From assembly GCA_029207755.1 (NCBI GenBank), contig JARCOQ010000006.1, positions 1,098,079-1,162,078 on the forward strand: DNA of 64,000 nucleotides, in the 5' to 3' direction. A model generated the notes under the pieces. That model had not been told where the DNA came from. It ran no database searches and saw only the letters and a list, made by a program, of their open reading frames with translations. Shown in pieces: positions 53,310-63,393 of the stretch. The stretch comes from Chamaea fasciata. Its lineage: Eukaryota; Chordata; Aves; Passeriformes; Sylviidae. The translations under genes and the position numbers were made by a program. Positions within the stretch are counted from its first letter, which is position 1, and the number at the start of each line of letters is the position of its first letter.

Positions 53310-55104
53310 GGGGATGGAGCTGGGCACCTAAAAAGGGTTTTTGGGTGGATTTTAGGACCTAAGAAGATTTTTTGGGTGGATTTTAGGACCTAAGAAGCAT
53401 TTGGGGGATGGATTTTAGGACCTTAGTAGGTTTTGGGGATGGATTTGAGCACCTAAAATGGCTTTGGGGATGGAGCGAGGCACCTAAAAAGGTTTTGGGG
53501 GAAGAGTTTAGGATTTTAAAAGGTTTTGGGGATGGAGCTGGACACCTAAAAAGGGTTTTTGGGTGGATTTTAGGACCTAAGAAGATTTTTTGGGTGGATT
53601 TTAGGACCTAAGAAGCATTTGGGGGATGGATTTTAGGACCTAAGAAGATTTTTTGGGTGGATTTTAGGACCTAAAAAGCATTTGGGGGATGGATTTTAGG
53701 ACCTTAGTAGGTTTTGGGGATGGATTTGAACACCTAAAATGGCTTTGGGGATGGAGCGAGGCACTTTAAAAGGTTTTGGGGGAAGAGTTTAGGATTTTAA
53801 AAGGTTTTGGGGATGGAGCTGGACACCTAAAAAGGGTTTTTGGGTGGATTTTAGGACCTAAGAAGCATTTGGGGGATGGATTTTAGGACCTAAGAAGATT
53901 TTTTGGGTGGATTTTAGGACCTAAGAAGATTTTTTGGGTGGATTTTAGGACCTAAGAAGCATTTGGGGGATGGATTTTAGGACCTAAGAAGATTTTTTGG
54001 GTGGATTTTAGGACCTAAGAAGCATTTGGGGGATGGATTTTAGGACCTTAGTAGGTTTTGGGGATGGATTTGAACACCTAAAATGGCTTTGGGGATGGAG
54101 CGAGGCACCTTAAAAGGTTTTGGGGGAAGAGTTTAGGATTTTAAAAGGTTTTGGGGATGGAGCTGGACACCTAAAAAGGTTTTGGGGGTGGATTTTAGGA
54201 CCTAAGAAGGTTTTTTGGATGGATTTGAGCACCTTAGAAGGTTTTGGGGATGGATTTGAGCACCTAAGAAGGTTTTTTTGGATGGATTTTAGGTCCTCAT
54301 AAGGTTTTGGACCTGGGTTTTAGGACTTAAGAAGCTTTTGGGGATGGATTTGAGCAGCTAAAAAGATTTTGAGGATGGATTTAGTACCTAAGAAGGTTTT
54401 TTGGACGAGTTTTAGAACCCTAGAAGCATTTGGGGGATGGATTTTAGGACCTTAGAAGGTTTTGGGGGTTGGATTTGAGCACCTAAAATGGTTCTGGGTC
54501 TGGATTTGAGAACCTTAGAAGGTTTTGGGGAGGGATTTTAGTACCTAAGAAAGTTTTGGAGGTGGATTTTAGGACCTTAAGGGGTTTGGGGCTGGATTTG
54601 AGCCACTAAAAAGGTTTTGGGGATGGATTTTAGGACCTAAGAAGGTTTTGGGGATGAATTTTAGGACCTAAGAAGGTTTTGGGGATGGATTTTAGGTTTT
54701 TAGAAGGTTTTTTGAATGGATTTGGGCACCTAAAATGGTTTTGGGGTTGGATTTGAGCACCTAAAAAGGTCTTGGGGATGCATTTTAGGACCTTAAAAGG
54801 TTTTGTGGATGGATTTGAGCACGGAAGAAGGTTTTGGGGATGGATTTTAGGACCTCAAAAGGTTTTGGGGATGGATTTGAGCACTTAAGAAGGTTTTGGG
54901 CCTGGATTTTAGGACCTTAAAAGCTTTTGTGGCTGGATTTGAACAGCTAAAATGGTTTTGGGGATGGATTTGAGCACCTAAGAAGGTTTTTTTTTGATGG
55001 ATTTGAGCACCTAAGAAGTTTTTTTTTTTATGGATTTGAGCACCTAAGAAGGCTTTTTTTAATGGATTTTAGCACCTAAAAAGCTTTTTTTGGACAGATT
55101 TTGA
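53310..55104. repeat. About 31-34-bp minisatellite with nested higher-order blocks, about 55 units
   Basis: Units GGATGGATTTTAGGACCTAA plus GAAGGTTTTGGG or GAAGATTTTTTGGG. A marker unit GGGATGGAGCTGG recurs at 53311, 53528, 53810 and 54153; the spacings 217, 282 and 343 differ by about 61-65 bp, i.e. by two basic units. From 54190 on the units are more diverged. Confidence 0.96.
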
Positions 55105-55689
55105 CACCTTTGGGAAGGGTAGAATTAAGCGGGAGAACTCTGGGCACATCCCCGGGCTGATTCCTGCCCGAGCCCGGAGCTGCACTTGGATAAAAAAACA
55201 AAACCAGGAGCAACTCAGGCAATGGCTCCTCACAAGCCCTCGGCAGCTGAGGGCATCCCGAGGCAGCCTGGTTGTGTAACGCCGCAACAGCTGGGGAATC
55301 ATTAAATTACCATCAGCTTTTTGCCTCTAATTAATTCAGGGTTTTTTTTTTTCTGGCGAGGAGCAGGTTGACAGCTGGTGCCCCGCTCAGGTGATATTTG
55401 TTGTTCGCAGTGTTGTTTGTTTTGTGAATTCCAAATGAGGCGGAGTTGTGTTGGGGTTTTTTTTTTTTTTGGGTTTTTTTTTGGGGTTTGTTTTTTTTCT
55501 CTCTCCTTCTCCCTCGGCTCCCAACAGTTCAAAGCAAGACGTTGTCCCCTGCCCGAGATGTTTTTTGCGATCCAGTTTCAGATGGAAAACAGGGCGGGCG
55601 TGGTGGAGGAGGGAGGAACGGGCAGGGATGAAACATCCAGGGTTGGATGGTCCCCGGGGGGAGCCTTGGAGCCCTGCAGCAGATCCCGG
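55105..55689. other. Intronic sequence
   Basis: Unique; T-rich patches at 55457-55498. Nothing recognised. Confidence 0.5.
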
Positions 55690-56215
55690 GATCCCGAGGA
55701 GATCCAGGGTTGGGATGCTGAGGTGGGAGCCTGGTTTGGGGCAAAAAAACCACCCCAGAGCCCAGCCCAGGGGTGATGTCCATGGAAAATGTTCAGATGT
55801 TGGGATGGAAATCCTCTGGACGCTCAGAGAACAGCCAAGATGGGAAAAATGAGCTCCAGGGTTTATTTCTCCCAATTCTAAGGAGGGGTCAGGTGCTGAA
55901 CCCCACACAAACGTTGTTCCCTGTACTTGGAACATCCTGGAATTCCCAGAATCCTGAGGATCTGGGATCCTGAGGAGATCCAGGGTTGGGATGCTGAGCC
56001 TGGTTTGGGGCAAAAAAACCAGCCCAGAGCCCAGCCCAGAGGTGATGTCCATGGAAAATGTTCAGATGTTGGGATGGAAATCCTCTGGACGCTCAGAGAA
56101 CAGCCAAGCTGGGAAAAATGAGCTCCAGGGTTTATTTCCCCCAATTCCAAGGTGCTGTACCCCACACAAATGTTTTCCCCCTGTACTTGGAACATCCTGG
56201 AATTCCCCGAATCCC
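55690..56215. repeat. 276-bp direct tandem duplication
   Basis: GATCCAGGGTTGGGATGCTG occurs at 55701 and 55977. The copies share TGATGTCCATGGAAAATGTT, ACGCTCAGAGAACAGCCAAG and GTACTTGGAACATCCTGGAA and differ by a few small indels. Confidence 0.95.
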
Positions 56216-56599
56216 AGGAGGGGTTGGCTGCAGGGACCTTTAAAGCCCATCCATGCGTTGGGAATCCTCAGCTATCCCAGGGTGCTCCTTTTAATTCCCA
56301 GCCCTTTAATTCCCCCCTTTTTTTGTGTCTTCGGTGTCTTTTGGCCGCTCTTTCTCTCTGCCGCCGCCGTCGTTGGTTGTTTCCCGGATCAATAAATCCG
56401 ACATTTGTCCAAATTACGGCCCAGAAATCGGCTGGGCTCATCCCTGCGCATCCCAAACCTGCTGGGAGCTGGGCGTGGAACGTTCTGGAGCCTGAGCAGT
56501 CGGGGCTGGGCTCGTCGTTTTCAGAGCAGCTCTTTGTTCTCTGGTGCCTGAATGGAGTTTTGGAGGGAAGTTCCACGTTTGTGCCGGAGGAACACGAGG
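56216..56599. other. Intronic sequence, low-repeat
   Basis: 56320-56450 includes CCGCCGCCGTCG and ATCAATAAATCCGACATTTG. No gene or transposon recognised. Confidence 0.45.
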
Positions 56600-57270
56600 T
56601 TGGACGTGAAATGGAACGTCCACCAGCCCTGGGGCGGCAGCAGGGCCGGGGCAGTGTCCTTGTCCCTGAGCTGGGGCAGCTCTGGAGAGCCCTGGAGGGG
56701 CTGGAGCGTGTCCAGGGCAGGGAAGGGAGCTGGGAAAGGGCTGGAGAATTCCTGAGGAGCTGGGAAAGGGGCTGGAGAATTCCCGAGGGAGCTGGGAAAG
56801 GGCTGGAGAATTCCTGAGGGAGCTGGGAAAGGGCTGGAGAATTCCCGAGGGAGCTGGGAAAGGGCTGGAGAATTCCCGAGGGAGCTGGGAAAGGGGCTGG
56901 AGAATTCCTGAGGGAGCTGGGAAAGGGGCTGAGCCTGGAGAAAAGGAGGCTCAGGGTGGCTGGTGGCTCTGCACAAGTCCCTGGAATGTTGGAGCCAGGT
57001 GGGATTTGGGATCTGATCCCAGGGAAAAACAGGATAAGAGGGAACGGCCTCAGGAGAAGCTCAGGGTGGACAGCAGCAGGAATTTCCCCATGGAAAGGGC
57101 GCTCAGGCCTTGGCAGTGCCCCGGGAGGTTTGGAATTCCCATCCCTAAGGGATTTCAGAGCCCTGTGGATGATGTGGCACTTTGGGGACAGGGGCCAGTG
57201 GTGGCCCTGGCAGCGCTGGGCCTCTCTGATCTCCGAGGGCTTTTCCAACCTCAGCGATTCCATGGTTTAC
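56600..57270 (+). mobile_element. CR1 LINE with internal tandem duplication
   Basis: Sense CR1 interior (AGCCCTGGAGGGGCTGGAGC), then seven or so copies of the roughly 30-bp block GAGGGAGCTGGGAAAGGG plus CTGGAGAATTC at 56728-56930, then GAGCCTGGAGAAAAGGAGGC, GACAGCAGCAGGAATTTCCC and the tail CTCTCTGATCTCCGAGGGCT. It ends about 75 bp before an EXOC6B exon. Confidence 0.9.
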
Positions 57271-57342
57271 ATCCCAAAGCGACCTCTCCCCGCACATCCT
57301 GACCGCCGGAATGACCCTTTTTCCTATTTTTTTTTTTCCCAG

Positions 57343-57426
57343 GGAGCCCGGGAGACCTTTGAGAGCTACTACAGGAAGCAGAGGAGAAAACAAGCGCGGC
57401 TGGTGCTGCAGCCTCCCTCCAACATG
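57343..57426 (+). CDS. EXOC6B: EXOC6B internal exon (28 codons, phase 0/0)
   Basis: The acceptor is a T10-CCCAG tract ending at 57342 and the donor is GTCAGT at 57427. It encodes GARETFESYYRKQRRKQARL then VLQPPSNM, a strongly conserved Sec15 segment rich in basic residues that belongs to the helical body of the subunit. The serine in FESYY replaces the asparagine I recall in mammals. Frame 0 assumes the extra T in the preceding exon is not real; in the shifted frame this exon meets TGA at 57360. Only 147 bp separate it from the next exon. Confidence 0.96.
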
Positions 57427-57573
57427 GTCAGTCCGTCCTGCCCTGGAATGTCATCCCTGGGCTCTCCTGCTGCCCCGAAAATCCCTAAAAAAAAAAAAAA
57501 AATCTCCTTTTTTGCCCTTCATCCACCTGGTTTTTTAACCTCTGCTCCCTCCCTGTCTCTGTCTTTGTTGCAG

Positions 57574-57620
57574 CACGAAACTTTAGATGGCTACAGGAAG
57601 TATTTCAATCAAATTGTAGG
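57574..57620 (+). CDS. EXOC6B: EXOC6B internal exon (47 nt, phase 0/2)
   Basis: The acceptor is GTCTTTGTTGCAG ending at 57573 and the donor is GTAGGT at 57621. It encodes HETLDGYRKYFNQIV and the first two bases of a glycine codon completed by the next exon (GG|G), giving the conserved IVGFFVVED junction. The split codon fixes the donor choice against the overlapping GTAGGG at 57616. The upstream 147-bp intron is very short for this gene. Confidence 0.95.
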
Positions 57621-57879
57621 GTAGGTGTTCCTTTTTCTGTGCACGGCCCTGCTAAAAATGGGTGTCCTGGGCTGCTGAGGAGCTCCCCCCAAAAAAAAAG
57701 AAACCCGAGGAGGGAACGCTGATATTTTTGGTGGTCCTTGTGGGCCCAAAACGGGACCAAAAAAAAAAAAAAAAGGAAAAAAAAAGGTGGATTGTGCTTT
57801 TTTTTTTTTTTTTTTTTTTTGGGAAGAATTTTATCCGCTTTGCTGTGTCACTGGGGAGAGCTGGGAGGGACCTGCCAGC
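57621..57879. other. Intron start with A and T tracts
   Basis: A runs near 57758-57773 and a pure T run of about 22 nt at 57799-57820. Nothing else recognised. Confidence 0.55.
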
Positions 57880-58250
57880 CCTTGTAGCAGTCTGGGAGTT
57901 TCTGGGAATTTCTAGGAGTTGCTGGGAGTTTTTGGGAGTTTCTGGAAGTTTCTGGGAATTTCTGGGAATTTCTGGGAATTTCGATGAATTTCTGTGATTT
58001 TTTTTTTGGAATTCCTGGGAGTTCCTGTGAATTTCTGGGAGCTTCTGGAAGTTTCTGTGAAATTCTGGGAATTTCTGGGATTTTCTCTGAATTTTTTGGG
58101 TATTTCTGGGAGTTTCTGTGAATTTCTGTGAATTTCTGGGATTTTTCTCTGAATTTCTGTGAATTTCTGTGAATTTCTGTGAATTTCTGTGAATTTCTTA
58201 GAATTTCTTAGAATTTCTTGGAGTTTCTGGGAATTTCTGGGAATTCTAGG
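57880..58250. repeat. About 10-bp degenerate minisatellite
   Basis: Core TTTCTGGGAA/TTTCTGTGAA repeated about 35 times with a few GTTTCTGG and TTTCTTAGAA variants, in near-10-bp register. Confidence 0.95.
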
Positions 58251-58838
58251 ATAAATAATCCCTGTGGATTATTTTTGTGCATCTTCCTGCCCTGTTAATG
58301 ACACGAATGTGCCCTCTGCCTTAATGATTCTGGAATTTGGAATAATTATTCTTTAATTATTTTCCTGCTGAACGAGGGGAATCCTCTATTCCCCGGAGCT
58401 GCTTTTTTTTTTCGGTCGCTCTCAAATTCGGCAAAAAAAAAAAAAAAATTCTTCCGAAACTGAACTCAAGGAGGAGAATTCCAAAAGCCGCTGATCCATA
58501 AAAATCAGGATAGGATTTGCTGTTTCCTCAGCTGATAACGAGAATAATTTCAATTCCTAATCCTGACCCACCACAAATTCCACGTGCGCTGCTCCCCTCG
58601 TGCAGCTTCCCTGCTCCTGGGCTGGATTTCCTTGGAAAAAAAACGCCTGGAAATTCGTGTCCTGCCCTTTAAAATGTCCAGTCTCACCCTCATTCCCTGG
58701 AAAATACTTTATTTTTTTTTTGGGGGGGAGCAGCAGAGTTGATAACTTGAGAGATCGGAGCGAACTGATTGTCTGGAAATGTCTGGGAGCACGTGGTGGG
58801 AGAAAGGATTTTTTTCCCTGGAGTTCAAGCACTTTTCC
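58251..58838. other. Intronic sequence
   Basis: Unique; A run near 58434-58447. Nothing recognised. Confidence 0.5.
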
Positions 58839-59400
58839 CCTGCAGTTCCAACATTTTTTCCCTGCGGATAAAACAGTTTTCCCTGTGGTAAATCAGTTTT
58901 CCCGGCGGGTAAAGCATTTTTCCCTGCGGATAAAGCAGTTTTCCCTGCGGATAAAACAGTTTTCCCTGCAGATAAAGCAGTTTTCCCTGCGGATAAAACA
59001 GTTTTTCCTGCAGATAAAACGTTTTTCCCTGCAGATAAAACAGTTTTCCCTGCGGATAAAGCAGTTTTCCCTGCGTATAATGCAGTTTTCCCTGTGGTAA
59101 ATCAGTTTTCCCTGCGGATAAAGCGTTTTTCCCTGCGGATAAAGCAGTTTTCCCTGCAGATAAAACAGTTTTCCCTGCAGATAAAACAGTTTTCCCTGCG
59201 GATAAAGCAGTTTTCCCTGCGGATAAAGCAGTTTTCCCTGCAGATAAAGCAGTTTTCCCGGCGGATAAAGCAGTTTTCCCTGCGGATAAAGCAGTTTTCC
59301 CTGCGGATAAAGCGTTTTTCCCTGCAGATAAAGCATTTTTCCCTGCGGATAAAGCAGTTTTCCCTGCGGATAAAGCATTTCCCCTGCGGTCAGACCATTT
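58839..59400. repeat. 20-21-bp minisatellite, about 26 copies
   Basis: Unit GCAGTTTTCCCTGCGGATAA(A), with variants CTGCAGATAAAA, CGTTTTTCCC and CTGTGGTAAATC. Two blocks start with the rare CCTGTGGTAAATCAG variant (58881 and 59090), which suggests a block duplication of about 210 bp. Confidence 0.97.
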
Positions 59401-59721
59401 TCCCCAGTTGTGATGGGATCTCTGCTGGCCGGAGCGGAGTTTAACCGGCGGTTCTTGTGGGAATAACGAGGCCGAGACCCGGCGGAAGGGGAATTCTGCC
59501 TTTGTGCGCGCACACAGCGTGTTTTAACTCACTCCCCTAACCCTTTGCCATTAAAAAACGAGGGAATAAAAGCGTTCGGAGCCGCCTGGGTCTGGCAGAT
59601 CCCTCGAACCCGAGCAGCCCCGGGGCCCTCGGCTCAAACCTCGCCCCCGGGGGCTGGGGGGCTGCCCTTTTTCGTCTGTGAAATCGCAAGTTTTGGTTGA
59701 GTTTTTGTGCCCTGGCTGCAG
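59401..59721. other. Intron 3' part before an EXOC6B exon
   Basis: Unique, GC-rich; polypyrimidine/branch region leads into CCTGGCTGCAG. Confidence 0.55.
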
Positions 59722-59842
59722 GTTCTTCGTGGTGGAGGATCACATCCTGCACACCACGCAGGGGCTGGTCAACCGGGCCTATCTGGACGAGCTGTGGGAG
59801 ATGGCCCTGTCCAAAACCATCGCCGCGCTGAGGACTCACTCC
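59722..59842 (+). CDS. EXOC6B: EXOC6B internal exon (121 nt, phase 2/0)
   Basis: The acceptor is CCTGGCTGCAG ending at 59721 and the donor is GTGAGT at 59843. The first G completes the split glycine codon. Then 40 codons: FFVVEDHILHTTQGLVNRAY, LDELWEMALSKTIAALRTHS. This is one of the best conserved stretches of the Sec15 family. VNRAY..WEMALSKTIAALRTHS fits EXOC6B, whereas EXOC6 reads RAYTDELWNMALSKIIAVLRAHS as I remember it. Third codon positions are mostly G or C. An antisense open frame over this exon (59537-60019 -) is a shadow. Confidence 0.97.
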
Positions 59843-60155
59843 GTGAGTAGAAAAAGCCGCGGCAGAGCTCAGCTCTTGCTTGGCTCTCCTTGACGTGCTG
59901 CACTTCTGCCTTTTTTTTTTTTCTTTTTTTCCCGCCAGGATTCCTTGTTTTCCCCCTTTTCCAAAAGAGCCGCCCAGACACGCTGATAATTCTTTTTTTA
60001 GCCTCTCGGTTGACTCCATTTCCCTACCAAACTCGACGTTTTGAAGAGTGAAACAGTGTTTTCACCGTCGTGTCATTCGTGGTTTTTTGAGGAGCGCCAG
60101 CGGAGGGAGTTGATTTGTCCCCGAAAAAATGAGGGGGGGGAAAATGAATTTTTGT
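59843..60155. other. Intron start
   Basis: Unique; T run near 59911-59921. Nothing recognised. Confidence 0.5.
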
Positions 60156-60825
60156 GGCACACTGGAGCATGGCCTTGTTTGATAGAGGGTCAGAGAATCC
60201 CAGAGTGGTTTGGGTTGGAAGGGACCTTAAAGGTCACCCTGATCCCTTAAATTTCATGGCTGAGAAACCAAATCCAGGGAGAGGGAACCTCGGGAGCACC
60301 TTGGGTGAAAATATGGGAAAAGATGGATGAGAACACCAGGATTGGAGCATCCTGACCCAGATGGGTTTGAAGGTCCTTTCCATCCCCCCAGGACCTGGAT
60401 CTCTCTGGGATGAGGGCCCCCAGAATTTTCCTGGTGTTCTCCATTCCCATCCAGCTGACTGGAAAGTTGATTTGTCATCTTTTTGACACACTGGAGCATG
60501 GCCTTGTTTGATAGAGGGTCAGAGAATCCCAGAGTGGTTTGGGCTGGAAGGGACCTTAAAGGTCACCCTGATCCCTTAAATTTCATGGCTGAGAAACCAA
60601 ATCCAGGGAAGGAGAACCTCGGGAGCACCTTGGGTGAAAATATGGGAAAAGATGGATGAGAACACCAGGATTGGAGGACCCTGGTCCAGTGGAAGGAGGT
60701 GGAACCGGTTGGGTTTGAAGGTCCTTTCCACCCCACACCATTCCACGGCTCTTCCCAGGACCTGGATCTCTCTGGGACGAGGGCCTCCAGAATTTTCCTG
60801 ATGTTCTCCATCCCCATCCAGGTGA
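60156..60825. repeat. About 328-bp direct duplication carrying CR1 tails
   Basis: ACTGGAGCATGGCCTTGTTT starts near 60161 and 60489. Both copies contain TCAGAGAATCCCAGAGTGGT then a reversed CR1 terminus (GGAAGGGACCTTAAAGGTCA), AGGGAGAGGGAACCTCGGGA-like sequence, GGGAAAAGATGGATGAGAAC and CCAGAATTTTCCTG. The second copy has a 20-30-bp insertion around 60683-60715. Confidence 0.92.
60192..60245 (-). mobile_element. CR1 3'-terminal scrap, first copy
   Basis: Only the last 50 bp or so of a CR1 (GGTTTGGGTTGGAAGGGACC on the + strand). A duplicate lies at 60523-60575, so the insertion predates the duplication. Confidence 0.7.
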
Positions 60826-62019
60826 CTGGAAAGTTCCCTCCTTTCCCCCTGAGCTCCTGCTCTACCGGAGGGGATAAACACCAACCCCCCCCAATCCAGC
60901 GGGCTGCGAGCCTGTGTTTGTTTTAGTTCCAAGTGGGATTTTTCTCGGGGCTGGAAGCAGGAGGCTGAGGCAGGCCCAGCCACGGGTGGGTTGGTTTTTT
61001 TGGATTTTTTTTGGTGTTCCCAGCTTTGTTGCCACGCCGGTCGTTTCAAGTGCTGCCAAAAGTGGCTGCCAGGGGAGGCAGTTTTATTTTTCGGCAATCA
61101 CAAAACCTTCCCTGGTTTCCCAACCTCGCGGCCGCCACCGTTTGTTCCGAGAGCTCTCCCAGTTCAACCGGTGCCCCGCATCCCCAAACTGGGATTTCAG
61201 GGGAAGGTCTCACCTCGCTGAGGCTTTCTCGAATCTTCCAAGGCAGATAAATTTATCCCTGGGTTTTCCTCCTCGCCGCAGACGGGGACATCTTTAATCA
61301 CTTGTGATGCTTCGGGGCATTATCTTTCTTCCTGCCTCTCTCCTTTTTGGACAGGGAGATGGAAAACGTGTGTCTTCCCCCGGCCCTTCCCTCTGATTAA
61401 TGGAGCCGTTCCTCCTGGAGTTTCCAGCTTTAAATCCCGCTCTCTTTTTTTTTTCCAGCCTGGGATCGCCGATTCTATATTTGGGCAGGCTCTGTCTCAA
61501 ACTTGACATTTTTCAGCCACGGGAGGGGAAAAGGTTTTTTTTTTTCGGGTTTTTTTTTTTGGCTGCTCCTGGGAAGCCTTGGGGACACCGAGTTGTGTCT
61601 TGGGGTGGGGATTTGGAGCTGGATAAATCCCAGTGCTGGAGCTGGAATCCGGCGCGTGGGGTTTTTTTTTTTTTTTTCCTCCCCCCCTCAGCACGGGCTG
61701 CCTGGGATGCTTCATTACCGTCAGACACAACACGGTAAATATTAAATGAGAAATTCTGTCCCTCCCGTCCCCGTGGTGACAACGCCGTGACAACCATCTC
61801 CTGTGTCTCAGGAACACCCTGGGTGTTTATAGGGCACCCCAAACCCAGGGGAACAGGGATATTTCCCAGGCAGCCCTCCCTGCCCCATGCAGGAGGATGA
61901 ACCTGCTGCTCCCCCAGGCCCGGGCAGTTGTTATCAGTGAGATAAGAGCACAGGGAAGGGTTTTTGGGGGTTTGTGCCGTGCAGTCAAAGCCGCGTTTTC
62001 CTCTCTCCCTCCTCCCCAG
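60826..62019. other. Intronic sequence
   Basis: Mostly unique; T runs at 61447-61455, 61550-61560 and 61660-61675. No exon, array or transposon recognised until the acceptor at 62019. Confidence 0.55.
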
Positions 62020-62091
62020 TCCTACTGCTCCGACCCCAGCCTGGTGTTGGACCTGAAGAACCTCATTGTGCTCTTTGCTGACACGCTCCAG
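62020..62091 (+). CDS. EXOC6B: EXOC6B internal exon (24 codons, phase 0/0)
   Basis: The acceptor is CTCCCTCCTCCCCAG ending at 62019 and the donor is GTACGT at 62092. It encodes SYCSDPSLVLDLKNLIVLFA then DTLQ. SYCSDP and LDLKNLIVLFADTLQ distinguish it from EXOC6 (SYCTDP...LELKNL). Length and both phases fit its neighbours. It lies in the middle of the Sec15 body. Nothing is unusual in the exon itself. Confidence 0.97.
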
Positions 62092-62236
62092 GTACGTGCT
62101 GGAACCGAGAATTCCGGATTTTTGGGGCGCTGAGCCCCCCAAGAAAACACTGCGTTGGATCTGAGGCCGTGGAGAAAGGGCTTCCAGAATTAAATAACGG
62201 AACTGGAATTGTGGGTGTGGAGTTCGGACAAAACTC
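62092..62236. other. Intron start
   Basis: 145 bp of unique sequence from donor GTACGT to the LTR. Confidence 0.55.
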
Positions 62237-62651
62237 CGTAATATCACGTGACGGAAAACTTAAAGTTTAAGGTTTTAGAAGATAGTAATATATATATAAA
62301 GCAAAATAGAAGTTTTAGGGTGGAGGCCGAGTCCTTCTTTTTCACCTTCTTCTTCCTGAGTGTAGGTGGCATTTTCTAATTAAATAGGAAAAAAAATCCG
62401 CATTGCGAGCCACAAGCAGTTAGTTAGGAAGTTAAAAATAAAAATAATTTAGGTGTCATTTCTTAATTGGAGAGTTTATCCTTAAAAGGCCTTGGAGAGA
62501 GAGAGAGAAAGAGGGAGGCATTTTTAGTTTGTTAGCTAGAAGGGCTGTAAAACTCACAGTTTGTGAGAGTGTAATTAATGGGAATAGGAATTAATAAACA
62601 TCTGAGTCCGAACAGGAAATACCATCTTGAGCATTTAATCCTGACCCAGAC
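62237..62651 (+). mobile_element. Retroviral-type solo LTR, sense to EXOC6B
   Basis: Aligns in order with the reverse complement of 35026-35400: TATCACGTGACGGAAAAC at its start, AAAAATCCGCATTGCGAGCC at about 62393, GTGTCATTTCTTAATTGGA, AACTCACAGTTTGTGAGAG, GGAATTAATAAACATCTGAG and the end GACCCAGACA. A good AATAAA polyadenylation signal lies at 62592-62597 on the gene's sense strand. The internal region is absent. No clear target-site duplication. A weak TATA-like AGTTTATCC is present. Confidence 0.75.
62592..62597 (+). promoter_or_regulatory. LTR AATAAA polyadenylation signal within the EXOC6B intron
   Basis: AATAAA embedded in GGAATTAATAAACATCTGAG, typical of an LTR R region. It is in gene-sense orientation, so it could in principle cause premature 3' ends. 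Confidence 0.55.
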
Positions 62652-63030
62652 AAAAATAAAAATAAAGTAAAATAAAATAAAATTAAATTAAAAAAGTAAA
62701 ATAAAATAAGGTAAAATTAAAAAAGTAAAATAAAATTAAAATAAAAATATAAAATAGAATAAAATAGAATAAAGTAGAATAAAATAGAATAAAATAAAAT
62801 AAAATAAAGTAAAATAAAATAAAAAAATAAATAAATAAAATTAAATAATAAAGTAAAATAAAGTAAAATAAAATAAAGTAAAATGAAATGAAGTAAAATA
62901 AAATAAGATAAAATTAAAATAAGATAAAATTAAAATAAATAAAATAAAACAAAACTAAACTAAAACTAAAACTAAACTAAAATAAAATGTAGTAAAATAA
63001 AATAAATTAAAATAAAATAAAATGTAACAG
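62652..63030. repeat. (AAAAT)n-type degenerate array
   Basis: AAAATAAAATAAAGTAAAAT-like units with AAATTAAA, AATAGAAT and AACTAAAACT variants, directly after the LTR end. Similar in base composition to the pentamer run at 17137, but independent. Confidence 0.95.
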
Positions 63031-63295
63031 CATGATGGGCTCAGTGCTCTCCTCATCCAGCTTGTCCAGCCTGAGCTGGGCTGCCCGAACCCCTTTTTTT
63101 GGCATTTCTGGTTCAGAAACATCCCTGCCTTGAGCCTTGCCCCGCTCTGGATGCTTCCCGCTCGCTCAATCCCCCCGTAACCCCCCGCAGCAGCCGCAGG
63201 GCTGGTGCTGGAGGAGAATTTTCCCCCGTTCAGGGCAGGAAAAGCAATCCCCAGCTGCCGGGGGGGCCTTCAATCCCTGCCCTCCTGCCCCGCAG
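63031..63295. other. Intron 3' part before the last exon
   Basis: Unique; C-rich acceptor region ends CCTGCCCCGCAG. Confidence 0.55.
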
Positions 63296-63393
63296 GGCTA
63301 CGGCTTCCCCGTGAACCAGCTCTTCGACATGCTGCTGGAGATCCAGGACCAGTACAGCGAGACCCTGCTGAAGAAATGGGCCGCCGTGTTCAG
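63296..63393 (+). CDS. EXOC6B: EXOC6B internal exon (98 nt, phase 0/2)
   Basis: The acceptor is CTGCCCCGCAG ending at 63295 and the donor is GTGAGG at 63394. It encodes GYGFPVNQLFDMLLEIQDQY, SETLLKKWAAVF and the first two bases (AG) of an Arg/Ser codon, as expected for the conserved KKWAxVFR junction. VNQLFDMLLEI marks EXOC6B (EXOC6: VNRLFDLLFEI). EIQDQY has Gln (CAG) where mammals have Arg as I recall, a single-base change worth comparing among birds. It is followed by an intron that leaves the window. Confidence 0.97.

Noticed and set aside
52956..53393. 145-codon + strand frame as a possible exon or retrogene
   Set aside because: No recognisable domain, no splice sites fitting EXOC6B phase, and it runs into a minisatellite.
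59537..60019. 160-codon minus-strand frame
   Set aside because: Antisense shadow of the EXOC6B exon at 59722-59842.
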